Shown piece by piece: positions 35,581 to 47,194 of a stretch of 64,000 nt of DNA. The stretch spans positions 68,086,330 to 68,150,329 of the forward strand of contig JAAALK010000079.1 in the NCBI GenBank assembly GCA_019279435.1. Reading direction: 5' to 3'. The first letter of the stretch is position 1. Each line of letters begins with the position of its first letter. The notes beneath the pieces were generated by a model, which worked only from the letters and a program-made list of their open reading frames with translations, was not told the origin of the DNA and did not search any database. The position numbers were made by a program, and so were the translations under genes. Source of the stretch: Zizania palustris (taxonomy: Eukaryota; Streptophyta; Magnoliopsida; Poales; Poaceae).

Positions 35581-36219
35581 ACAATATTTATCTACAGTGA
35601 CAAGCTTTTTTCAAAATATAAAGACTATGCCGAAAGAAAGAAAACTCACAGTTCATTTGTCCCCAGCAATATTAGCACACATTTGATTCATTTTTATCAG
35701 GCATTTTGCCAATCAAGCTAAAAGGGGATTCTGAACTTTGCTTAAATTGAGTTTCACAAGAAAACATTAACTGTCGTCCAATGCGCAACGTATCTAGTGT
35801 AAATTTTCAGTTTTCGGATGGCAGCTATGACCTGTGGTTTTCTGAAATCAAGTCATACCTGGCTAGGCTAGGAGCAGCCGTGACAAGTTCAAAGAACGCA
35901 ACTCAAGTCATAAACTTGGGTGTGTCAAACTGAAAATTGAAAACAAACGTGAGGGCATGCATGAACAGATACTACATCCCCGATCGAAACTGAATAGGAT
36001 TCAGTAAGTCATTTTTTTCTGTAGTACAACCAGCATCAGACAATCTGTATGAAACAAGATATGTGGAGCCATTGAGCATGCCTTCAAGTCAATCACAGCA
36101 ATCTTGTGTTGTCAACACTCAACAGTATCCAAACCAGACCATGTTTCAGTTTCTGATTAGTGGTAGCATGAACACCAGGAAGGGCCGCATCAAATCTTGC
36201 TTTTAGCATGGCAGACTGA
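35581..36219. other. Spacer between LINE and DCC1 gene
   Basis: AT-rich; includes the presumptive 3' UTR of the minus-strand DCC1 gene. No coding sequence recognised. Confidence 0.5.
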
Positions 36220-38220
36220 TTATCTTGCAGTAAAAATGGGCTCAGCGTCTGCACTTGGTTGTGTTTTTCTGGTATACTTGATAAGCAATCCTTCGGAAGA
36301 GACACCAGGTACGCGCAAGTCCCTGAGCATGGAAGAGAGACATTTTAGATGACAGTTTCACTTTAGAATACCGACCAAAGTTGCTGTGAATTATACCTGA
36401 TGTAGGGCTGCAAGTCTTTCCATTCCCATTTTTGGCGCTCTCTGAATAGTGCAGCAAACCTATCAGCTGGTGATAGTGGCAGGTCAGTAACACTGAAAGC
36501 ATGCACCCAGGTCTCAGCCCCAATTTTTTCACACAGCACTTCCCCTTCAAGCATCTGGAGATCCTTGCACATTCCTGAAGGAATGCTTCTCTCCCATTTA
36601 TCCATAAAGTTTTCAAGCTTCATCTTCCCTCCACCAAGCGCTCTCCGAGCAAACTGTAGGCACACCCTCCTCTCATCAAGGCTCCAGCAACTTTTAGCTT
36701 CCTGCTCAACCTTTGTGCCAAATCTGTTGAGGCAATGAGTTACGATCTTATGCGTAAAACCATCAGATTCCATGACAGATAACACATCATTTTTGGGCAC
36801 TGAATTTAGTGGCCAGTCATGCAACACAGAGTTGTGCAGTATCATGTCAAGAATTGTGTTCGCAGAATTGACATCAACCGTCCTCCAGAATCCATCAATC
36901 TCAATGGCTGAGAGGGAACTCAGTCCTTCTGACATCTCACCATCACTGGCCTGAACAAGTTCACAAAGATCTTGCCATGTGTAGAGTCCCTTGTGCTGCA
37001 GGTCGCTGTCAAGATCTTCATCAAGCACATAGGGCCTCTCGTTGAGAAGTTTCCGAAGTTTATCAAGGCGTGGAGCAGTCCGGACCAATTCAATGCTCCC
37101 TGATGCCACTTTGACGATAGAAGCCACATCATCAGTGGCACTGGCAACATTACCTTCCATGTTGGCGCCATCAGGCCTTAAGCTTGGAGCAGTCGGTTCA
37201 CCAGGAGGTATCATAAATACAGAATTGGAAGTGCCCACAAACTTCATGGCATAAGTTGCAGAGGGTGTGCAGAGAACAGCTTCTTCATCAGGGCACCCCC
37301 GCACAGTCACCCTGCAGCAAGATAACTGTAAGGTCCCCAAAGTACAACAATTAAGGTACATTATAGTACATTAAATCATACAACAGTAGAACATTAGAGT
37401 GAATATAATTATCCAATCAGTTTCACAAAGTTCAAATGTGGCTAAAATAAGCTATTGCATGGTGATACTACCATTTTTTTTAAGTAAGATATTATATTGG
37501 TCATTTACCCATTTTGCTAATGATGAACCACCCAGCTCAAATGAAAAGAATGTGTATGAAGAACCACAATCCGAATCGAATATTATGTAAATACACAGAG
37601 GTTGAGGACTTGAGGTACATTAAAGGACATTCTCTCAGAAGCAGAAAACTCAATTAGGGATCCATGAGTTCTTGTAAATAATCAATAAGATAGACAACCG
37701 TTCATGACATTTCGACTACAGCTAGTTTAACATTAAACCAGTGATGGTTTGAACGGTTCGAGTAAGTTAATAGTCAGACAAACTGTGTAAACAATTTTTA
37801 GTAATTTTAGACTAAACAACCATTGTCTGTCTAAACCAAAATAATCAGATCGTGGTAAATACAAATCATGAAGCAGTAAGAAGCGTCTTATGAACATGGC
37901 CATGGTACTTACCATGTTTAATTTGGGAGAAACTGAGATCAATAGAAGATGTTACATGTGGATAAAGTGGGTGCTATTAAGTTCTGGCTCGATTTGGGGC
38001 GGTGGGGGATTGTCGGGGCAAAGGAGGGGGCTTACCGGCCTTGTAGGAGATCAGAGAGGACCTCGTCGTCGGCCTCGAGGAGGAGGAGCTCGTCGTGAGG
38101 TCCGAACGCTTCGTGGTAGCACACCGACAACGAGGCGCCGGCGAGGCCCAGAACCGCGTCAGCTCCGCCGTACCATCCCGTCCCGGATTGGGCTTCCGCG
38201 TTCTCCATCTCCGCATCCAT
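36220..38220 (-). CDS. DSCC1: Sister chromatid cohesion protein DCC1
   Basis: Three exons, 38220-38036, 37311-36397 and 36322-36220, give 400 aa with an open frame and correct phases. DCC1 pairs with CTF8 and CTF18 in an alternative RFC clamp loader that acts on PCNA and helps establish cohesion in S phase. Family features are EDEVLSDLL-like acidic start (LLLLEADDEVLSDLLQG), CTPSATYAMKFVGTSNSVF, the long middle region with YTWQDLCELVQASDGEM and SALSAIEIDGFWRTVD-type helix (SSLSAIEIDGFWRTVD), then the winged-helix C-terminal part with KWERSIPSGMCKDLQMLEGE and LPLSPADRFAALFRERQKW. The length agrees with plant DCC1. The start MDAEMENAE is the first ATG of that frame after the leader. Confidence 0.93.
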
Positions 38221-40028
38221 GGATCGGGATTCGGGGCTCCGGCACGACAGGATTCGCTCCCTTCCCCTCACCCGGTTTCCCGGCTTGTGTTGTTTGGTTT
38301 CCCGCGCGTTTTGCTGTCGCGCGGGAAAGAGGAGTTGGGGTATACATGGGGCGGCCAGAACACGCGTGCGCCTAGCCGAGCCCGTGTGCCGTTGAAAAGT
38401 GACAGTTAAAACAATTGGGAAAAAATGTCTGGTCGGTGTCGGCCCGATATGGCAAAACGGGCCGAAGGCATGGCACATCTGACATCTCAAATCAATCACA
38501 GCCATCCGATCTTATGCAACAAATTTTAACCAAAATTATGGAAGAAATCACAGCAAGAAAATGCCCTTTGTGGAATAGCGCAACATCACAAGCATAGGAT
38601 AAGCATATGCAACACATAAGCGAATCATTTAGAAAGAAATAACTGAAACATTTAGGAGCCTAAAATGTAACATGTGCAACACTTTGGAGAAATTTGCATG
38701 TGCATGTCTTTAAGGGCATATTTATTTTAGTTTGACTAGTTTACTGAATTTGCTATAATCTATGTATCAAACTATAAGTTATCATGTTTGTTTAAATTTA
38801 TAAAAAAACTAGATTGTTATAATTCTAAGTTAAAACACACAACGTCGTAAATAACATGTTATTGTCACCGGTCCACTCCCGTCGTCGAGGCAATAAGCTA
38901 ATGTTGCGTTAGGAATGACAATTGAATAATACAAGCATAAGTAGTGTAGTATCTATACCTGTAAAAATAGTATCTGCGACAGATAAAAAGTTAAAAGCCC
39001 ACACTCATCAATTTGTGTGGGGTCGATACGATACAGGGAGACAATAGGGAGGCCAGTGTGAGCATGAAAGAACAAGCAAAATATATTTTGCTTTAACTAT
39101 GTTTAAGAAAAAATTAGTATATGTAATATCAAATAAATAACATAAATGTAGCATCAAATCTTTACTAATATAAAGTAGCGGATTCCGTCCACGCTACTCT
39201 TCCCGTGCGTGCCTGCCCAGAACCGTCCGCCCCAGCTGCATGCATGCATGCGGGGAAGTCCAGATGCCTCCTCGGCGCACAAGCGTGCTCCCAACTGCCC
39301 CGCATGCAAAGAAAAGCATGACAAGAAAAAAAATGTACTTTTGCATTTCAGTTCTTTAATTTCTGTATCTTATTCAGAAGTACGAAATTTTACGTAAAAC
39401 CTCTTAGATTCTAAAAAATCACACAAAAACTAAGAATTTTGCGCAAAGGCCCTTAAATTTCTAAAAAATCACACAAAACTATGAATTTTGTGTACAGACA
39501 GTTAAATTCACTAAAAATTTTCTTATCATCGCAATATATATATATATATATTAGTAAACATGTGAGCAATAAATATATCATACTCTAAATATATTACCAT
39601 TAAAATAAACCCATCACAAAGCAATACATACCCTTTACTAGTACAATACAACATGTGATGAATAGTAAAATGGCAAAATCGTAAAAAAACCATTTTTTCG
39701 CATCGTCCACATCCCCTTCTTGTTTGTCCCACGCTGCGGCGGCGGCGGCGGCTGTACGACTCCCACTGCCGGCCACCTTGGCTTCCATCCCAACACGACC
39801 GCCGCCGCCAGCGAGCTCTTCTCTTCCCGATAGTGGTCGTCGACCTCCTGCTCCGCTCTACTGGAGCCAGGGTCCATCTGGGCTTGATTAATCTGTTGCT
39901 GGGCACAAACCCTAACTTGCTTTGCGGTGAGCAATCATACCCAACCCTTCCTTTTTGATACGGAGACTCGAATCTGCGATTTTTTGTTGATTCGATTCCT
40001 GCGTAGTGGGGTGCTTTGTGTTTGAAGC
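38221..40028. other. Divergent intergenic region between DCC1 and FRS genes
   Basis: The DCC1 leader lies at the left and the FRS leader (about 39700-40028, with a CGG/GCC-rich stretch) at the right. The middle is AT-rich, with a MITE-like segment near 38705-38860 and an AT-rich tract at 39533-39551. A sequence resembling a Helitron 5' end, tctttactaatataaag, occurs near 39158-39174. No other gene recognised. Confidence 0.5.
39533..39551. repeat. (AT)n microsatellite
   Basis: An uninterrupted run of at dinucleotides. Confidence 0.8.
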
Positions 40029-42866
40029 ATGATGGAGGTGGACTCGAATCCCGGGGAGGAATTGGGTTTCGCTGGCACTCAAGACGACGATGACGCGGAG
40101 GACATCTCTCCTGGCAGCAAGGAGCTCGCTGCCATGGTAGAAGCGGCGGCGGAGAGCGTCGAGCTGGACGGGAGTGACAGGATGCCGTACGGGGATGACC
40201 GGACACCGAGGGACGGGATGATGTTCAAATCATATGAGGAGGTGCTCAACTTCTACAAGCGATACGCCTTGCGCACTGGATTCGGGGTTTGTGTCAAGAA
40301 GTCGTCTTTCACGAAGGCTGGGCTCTGCCGGCGGCTGGTGCTCGTGTGTAACAAGTGGGGGAACGGGAAGGAGGATGCGTGCTACCAAGCAAGGCCAACG
40401 GCGAAGACCAATTGCCAGGCCACTCTTGTTGCGAGGCTGTGGGGAGATGGTTTGTTGCACCTGACGGATGTCAATCTTGACCACAATCACTCCTTGAATC
40501 CTTCAGCTGCTCGCTTTCTGAGGTGTTACAAGACATTGCCTAGTGGAATGAGTAAAGATCTAGTGGTGAGAGCTGCTAGAGGTGAATGCTCAACTTCTGG
40601 TGACATCGAAGTCCCTATATTCGATGATTGGGGGAGGCTGAAGATTGGGGAAGGTGATGTTGAGGCCATCAATGGTTTCTTTTCAGAGATGCAGGCAAAG
40701 CAGCCAAACTTCTTCTATGTCATGGATTTCTATGTGGAAGGCCATCTAAGGAGTGTTCTTTGGGCTGATTCAAGATCCAGGGCAGTATACGAATATTTCA
40801 GTGATGCTATTTGGGTTGATACAACCTGCTTGAGAAGTAAGTTTGATGTCCCCCTTGTTTTGTTTCTGGGGGTGAATCATCATGGTCAGCTTGTTTTGTT
40901 AGGCTGTGGTTTGCTTTCAGATGAGAGTACCGAAAGCTTCTTATGGTTGCTTAAGTCATGGTTAACTTGTATGAAGGGACGACCTCCAAATGCTATAATT
41001 ACTGATGAGTGTGCAGCGATGAAAGCCGCAGTTCGTGAAGTATTTCCAAATACACGCCATCGAATAAGTCATTGGCATGTATTAAGAAGTATTTCAGAAA
41101 AGTTAGGAGAATCACCAGAATTTGACCAAATGAAAACTGAATTGGAAACTGTAATATATGACTCCTTGAAGGACAATGAGTTTGAGGCAAGATGGAAGAA
41201 CTTGATCGGTAGATTTGGTCTTCAGGATAATGAATGGATCACTTTTCTATATGAAAATCGACACTTATGGGTCCCTGCCTTTCTGAAAGGTGCCTTCTGG
41301 GCTGGGTTGTCTACTGCTAACCACCGTGAGAGTCCAAATGCCTTCTTTGAAGATTCAATCAACCCAGAGACCAAATTGGCAACATTCCTTAGCAGCTATA
41401 TGATTCTTTCACAGAACAAATACAAAATGGAGCAACATGATGATTTTCAGTCATTGAGTGGCACTAGGGTTCTAGTATCTAAGTTTCCTATGGAAGAACA
41501 GCTATCTAAATTATACACATTGAACATGTTTATAAAATTCCAGGATGAGTTGAAAGCAACCATGCATTATGAAGTACATCTGGATGGTTCAGCATCATCC
41601 TTTATAGTTGTTGATTTAACTGAGTCAGGCAGAGAAATGGTGAATAAAAAGTATGAAGTTGTTCACTGTATGGAGACTGACAGGATGGAATGCAACTGTG
41701 GTCTGTTTCCATTTAGTGGCATTGTTTGCCGACACGTATTGTCAGTGCTTAAATGGCAGCAAGTATATGATATCCTCCCCTGTTATGTACTAAACAGGTG
41801 GCGGAGTGACTTTAAGCAGTTGCACGCCTTGGATAATCCATGGAAGGAATTGGCAACAAGTAATCTTGTTGAGCGATATGATTATGTTTCTTTGCAGTGC
41901 CTCCGTCTTGTTGAGATTGGAACATTGTCAGATGAAAAGTATCAGCATGCATTAAGACTAATAAGTGACATAAAAAGGACCCTTCTTGATGATAATATAT
42001 GCTGTGAATTGGAGCAGAAACTTACACCATCTGAACGTGGTATTGCAAATGGTGACAGCCATATGCAGGCTGGCTCATCAGAGGGGGGCCCAGCAAAAAA
42101 GCGGCGTGGTCGTCCTCCCAAAAAGAGGAAAGATACAATTGTGGAGTCCATATCAAATCAATATGCCCATAAGGTGTCTCCTTACATCCAGTACGTGTAC
42201 TTACTACATTGGTTTGCTGTTTGTGCTGATCAAGTTTGTTATTGTATCTAAGGATTCTTTGCTGGTATCATCTGACGTAAGTCAGAAGGACACTTTCCAT
42301 TCTTCTTCGACTGCCTCAAACCTTGGTACTCATGTCAGGGCACATGGTGTTGTTGATCTTATGGTAGTTATTATCAATGGCTTCGATGCTTGGTTGTTAA
42401 ATACATAGTTTGGTATGAGTCTTGACAATGTAGTTAATTTTTGTTTTATACCCTCCAGGAAGAAGTTAATCCAAATGAGATATCTTTCGAGAGCCGTTAT
42501 GGGGTGCAATCTAGCCATCCACACCATTATGGCAACCAGCTGCATCCGAACAACACTTTGCAGGTCTTTTTTGTCTATGCAATGGCATGCTTGCATTTCC
42601 ATTTATGATTTTACTTCAATATGTACAACTGGCAAAAATAAGTAATTAATTTCTTTAAACTGGACAGTTTGGCCAACCTACATTAGTAGCAGAGCAATCC
42701 AGGGGAGTCCAGTGGATGTATTCGGGTATATTTCAGGTGAATGCCTAGTTTGCATCTCTAGTACTTTTATATGATTTGCCAGCCAACATTATACTGTAGT
42801 GATATGATGTGTATATGCACTGATATGTAGGATGATCAAGTGCCTTATGGAAGACGGACATCATAG
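40029..42866 (+). CDS. FAR1-related sequence (FRS) transcription factor with AT-hook
   Basis: Five exons, 40029-42173, 42253-42363, 42459-42563, 42668-42736 and 42831-42866, give 821 aa. FRS/FHY3 proteins are domesticated Mutator-like transposases acting as nuclear transcription factors. An acidic N-terminus is followed by the FAR1 DNA-binding domain (about 60-160: FKSYEEVLNFYKRYALRTGF, then CNKWG and HNH-type LDHNHSL). The MULE transposase core covers about 265-365 (WVDTTCLRSKFDVPLVLFLG, ITDECAAMKAAVREVFP, HRISHWHVLR). The SWIM zinc finger is CNCGLFPFSGIVCRHVLSVL at about 556. A C-terminal AT-hook, KKRRGRPPKKRK, could also be a nuclear signal. The small 3' exons end DDQVPYGRRTS. A stop in intron 1 at 42251 would give a shorter 740-aa read-through form; the spliced form is preferred because all four following exons keep phase and end conserved-looking. 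Confidence 0.93.
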
Positions 42867-43829
42867 CAATGCGGGGTTCAGATGGTGCCATTTCAGGTTT
42901 CTTATTAAACTAGTATTTTACCCGTGCTAACGCTACAGAATTTTTTGATTCATTGTCTTTATATATATACATATATATAATCATAGCACAAAGATATTAA
43001 AAGATGTATGACCATCGAACAAAGCCCCAGCCAAAGTAAAATCCTAGCACATAAGGCTCCAACATTCATGAGCCACAATCACGACTGAAAATCTATAATC
43101 AGAAATAGGGGCGGATCCAAAGTGTGAGCATTGCTGTCACATGTGACATGACAACAATAATTTATCACAGTTGGCCTAAATATCTAATTCTAATATTCAA
43201 ACAAGTCACCATACCGAGACCAGAGACCACATGCCCTACATCCGTGGCAGTTTTATCGACGCTTTCATTGGGCGCAAGTATGCGTGGCGTTGGTCAGCAA
43301 GGAAGGGAGATAGCGCCAAGGAAGATAACTCCATAAATGGATATACATCAGGGGAGTTTGTTTGCTTTACTTGAGATTAAATTGCTTTACTTAAATAGCA
43401 GATTAGATTGATTGGTTTCCATTAAAGTAGCAGATTTGGTTTCTGATTATATGGAGCCTCCTCTATAAAGACACCATCTATAGTTTGTATTAGGCAGCCA
43501 GGAAATAAAGTTTCCTCTATAAGACACCATCTATAGTTTGCTCTGAACTTCTAGGGCAAAGACACCGATGTAAACCTAGCACCAAAATCTTGATCTCTGA
43601 GTGGCTCCACTCTTTGTAACAACACTAGCTACTTCTCTCTCCCTGTAACCCCTGATTCTCCTCCCTCTTCACTCTCTTCTATACTTGCACTTTGCATTAC
43701 GTTCCAGACCCTTATTTTTAATACATAACCTCAGTAGGAGCCTCTCCTGCTGGTTATCCTTAAAACAAAAAAAACAGGAATAAAGTTCTTCCCTATTAGG
43801 GCAGGATTACCTGGCACCTGGCTGAGCTA
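42867..43829. other. Intergenic region with transposon relics
   Basis: No gene. The sequence at 42908-42930 resembles the reverse complement of a Helitron 3' terminus (GCACGGGTAAAATACTAG). The stretch about 43640-43775 resembles the 3' end of a retroelement, with an A-rich tail at 43765-43775. These are tentative. Confidence 0.4.
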
Positions 43830-45247
43830 CTTGCCGGCGCTGGTTGCTCCTGGTGATCGCTGGCCTACCAGTTCTTTCGTTCTCTTCTTGCTCCTGATTG
43901 CAGTTGTGTTCTTTCCTGTGTTCACCCAAGAGAAGGTTGAGAGATTCTGCTGGTAACAGGCAGCCATTATAGAATTCTTCCCACTCTTAAATTCGGTCAG
44001 AACATAGTCCCTTTCAGCTTGAGCTTTATCACCATGAATAGATAATATTGGCCATCCATCCATTCTAAGTTGAGAGTAAACTTGTCACGGTCCTTTTTTG
44101 TTTGGAAAAATATCAAGATTCTGGTCCCATCCATTAGATCAGATAAAAGCTTACTGAGTCTGAAAAAAGAGGCTTAAATCAAATTAACGTTATGGAAGCT
44201 TTAAATTGGACAGATAGTTTGTGGCACATTTCGTAAACAATAGTGTGTACTACATACCTACGGTACTTTTCATGTTCTGAAATGATCTCAACAATTTGAT
44301 ATATGGAATGATTAGCTTTAAGATCAGGTGATCCTATGATTACCTGAATACAAATAATGCAAAATGTTAGTAATAGGAGACAGAAAATAAGTAGGACAAT
44401 GGCCCAGAAAATACTTCGAAGAATATGGTGACGGCATAAGTCATATACTTCGAAGAAAGGTAGAGCATCAATAATGTGTTTAAAGACAAACCTAGTCGAG
44501 GCTGTGCACCAACATGAACCAACCCAGGGTGTAGGTACGACAGTGTTTTCCCAGAACCAGTTTGTACAATACCAATCATGTCCCTGCCCTTCAAAGCCAT
44601 TGGGCAACCTTGAGACTGAATAGGCATTGGTTCTACAAATCCACTCTTGGCTATCGCTTACATGCTTTAATCTGTTAAAGCAGAAAATAATAGCAATGCA
44701 ATGAAGCACTTCTTTCATCCAGGACATGCTGCAATACAAATAGCCAGAGTAGGACCAGATCCATCAATTTGTAAAAGCAAACCTGGAAAGTTGGCCTCCC
44801 AGAAGTACCGAACTGGCTTGGGCACGTCGCGGCCCTCAACAGTGATATCCTGAAAGCCGCGATACTGCGCCACCTCCATCTCTACCTCTCCCAAAGCCTC
44901 CCGGGCCTCCACCATGGCCTCTTCCTCCCTGGATGAAGCGCAAGAAGTCACCTTCCACGAGGGCTGCTGGAGCGGGAGTGGGTGCAAGCATGTACGCGAC
45001 AGCATATGGGTTGGCAGCCAAGGGGCCGAAGGGGTGGGCACAGGCCAGAGCCCCGGCTAAGTCGCTGCATAGAACAATCGATTGATTCAACTCATTTCAT
45101 CTCACCTCAGTTGATTAAGCTCATATCATCCCAGATCAGATCGGATCGGGAGGCGGCAAGCAAACACACAGGGTTAGGGTTAGGTTTAGCGTACCTGCGC
45201 CTCTCTCGGTAGGAGTGGTCGGTGTAGTGATGGTCATAGGAGTTCAT
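43830..45247 (-). pseudogene. DEAD-box RNA helicase pseudogene (RH20/RH30 p68-like)
   Basis: Read on the minus strand, an intact-looking first exon (45247-45195, MNSYDHHYTDHSYRERRR) is followed by a Gly-rich N-terminal region and then, in another frame, DITVEGRDVPKPVRYF. Next comes PIQSQGCPMALKGRDMIG (Q-motif region) with motif I changed to VQTGSGKT, then GLVHVGAQPRLG. The exon(s) with motifs Ia, II (DEAD) and III (SAT) are absent. Later pieces are IIGSPDLKANHSIYQIVEI (about 44340-44280) and MDGWPILSIHGDKAQAERD (about 44063-44007). The copy then breaks after KSGKNSIMAA, where motifs V and VI should be. Frame changes and lost motifs mean no active helicase. It resembles plant p68-type helicases of the RH20/RH30 group. 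Confidence 0.85.
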
Positions 45248-47194
45248 GGCTCCGATGCTGGTTGGGTTGGGGCTCGCGCTAGGTTCAGTCGGAGTTTGGG
45301 CTGTTGCTGCCGCCGCCGTGGGGCTCAAGGAGGATGGAATGGCAGATGGGGCAGGTGGGTCTAGGTCTGTGGCATGTGAGCGAGGCGAGTCTCGAGAATC
45401 CGTTTGTTACCATAAAATTTGTAACCACGTGTTTAACAGAACCCCAATCGCGCGGTTGGTTGTTAAGGAGAGTAGACGGATGGAAAAGAATAAAGGCTCA
45501 GATTTAACATAGCGAATGAAAGGCTAAGATCTTCCGGATGAGTGAGTAGGTCAACTTCGCCAATTATAATATATAGTACAGTAGATTTGGTTGTTTTACC
45601 ATTTTAGGTTGCCATGATCTAACTTGAAGCAGTTCCATAACAGTGACCCCAAAGTAAAATCGGCAGATACTACTTTTTTAGTTACAGTTAGCAATATACG
45701 GTGGGTCATTTTGTAGAGAGGATTGGGCTAAGGCCTAAGAGGCTGCTAGATTGGGCCATTTCGCCACTGGGCCAGGAGCCCAGGAGAGGGAGAGGTGGCC
45801 TAAGATACCTTACAGAGGAACAGCTTCAAACTATTTTGATCTTTTGGAAAAATCCAACTTTTCAAATCAAACACTAAGTTAATTGGCATATACTTGCATA
45901 AGGAACTTTTTTGTTTTAATCAGGAGATACATCCCTTTTGGGACATTTCCAAATTCTGTCTTCATTTTGTAATGATTTCTCTCATGATGCAGGTGTTTTT
46001 ATCAGACGTGCAGAAGGCAGGGATTCTTTTCCAAAAAACACAGCAATGATGTAATAGTGCTTATTCTAACATCAGAGGCACAAGCTGCTCAGTTGTTTTG
46101 GTCTACAGAATATTAGAAATGAAGCAACTATCCTTGTTTTGACCGCTTTCTCTCAACCTAGATTAAAAGTTAGTCTAATGAAGAGTACTTCTCGGTTGAT
46201 CTGTGGGGATTGATCAACGTTGAAGTTTACCACCTCCCATTATTGCGATTGTTAAGCATCTTCGTTGTTGAATATTTGGAGTTGATACATAAAAATTGTG
46301 GTTACAGATTCTTGTCAAAAACTGCTTTCATAATATCAAATTTTTGTTGGTTTGCCTTGCTGTATATTATCATCAAAGTTATATCCATAGTTGTACACAC
46401 AGGTCGTGCATAAGTTCATTGCCTGTTATATAGATATTGCGTGATCATTAGTACACACTCTTACCATATACACACAAGATCTCATGCATTCATATACACT
46501 TGTGTGTGTGGCTAGCTAGCTCACAGGATTCAGTTTGTTACCGGTATGGAGGACAATGAAGTGGCAGTTGAGCCATGAAAGGTAATTGATTTAAGAAATT
46601 AAGCAGAATTGCATATCAATAATTTGCTTTTCGAAAAGCTTGTTGTATGGCAAACTGCAACAGGCAAGCCCAGTCCAGTTTGATGGTATTTAACCTTCTT
46701 GATTAATTTCAAGGGAACGGAGAAATTAGATCGCAAGTTGGAAGAGGATGGAAAAATCGGACTTTTTTTAACTTTAACCAAGTTGAAAATAATTACCATT
46801 TATGATATTAAATAAATACAACATGATTCACTGCAGATTTAATGACTAATTTGATATTTTGGTTGATAGTATACTTTTTTTATAAAATTGATCAAACTTA
46901 AAGTTTAACTTTAAAAATCAAAACTTATAATACATAAAAGAGTGAGTAGCATTTGTGTTTCCGACATGTGAGTACTGGTGGTGTTTCTCTTTTTCTTAAA
47001 CGAACATTTTAGGCAGCCATGCCAACGTTGGATCAAACGACTGCATCAATCAATTGATGAATTTAGACAATCGTGTCATGCAGCATATATAATGGAGCAA
47101 ACTGGCATGGCACTACAAGCCGTGAAGATTTGCCATACAAGTCCAGCACAACAAACAATGTATATTTGTTCCTAGGTCAGTTTCAAGAATTGGG
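45248..47194. other. Intergenic region between helicase pseudogene and PARG
   Basis: The left 250 bases are the former promoter/leader of the helicase copy. The rest is AT-rich. A stretch near 46830-46955 ('atttttgattgatagtatac' type, with 'aaaacttataatacataaaagagtgagta') looks like an old MITE. No coding sequence recognised. Confidence 0.5.
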
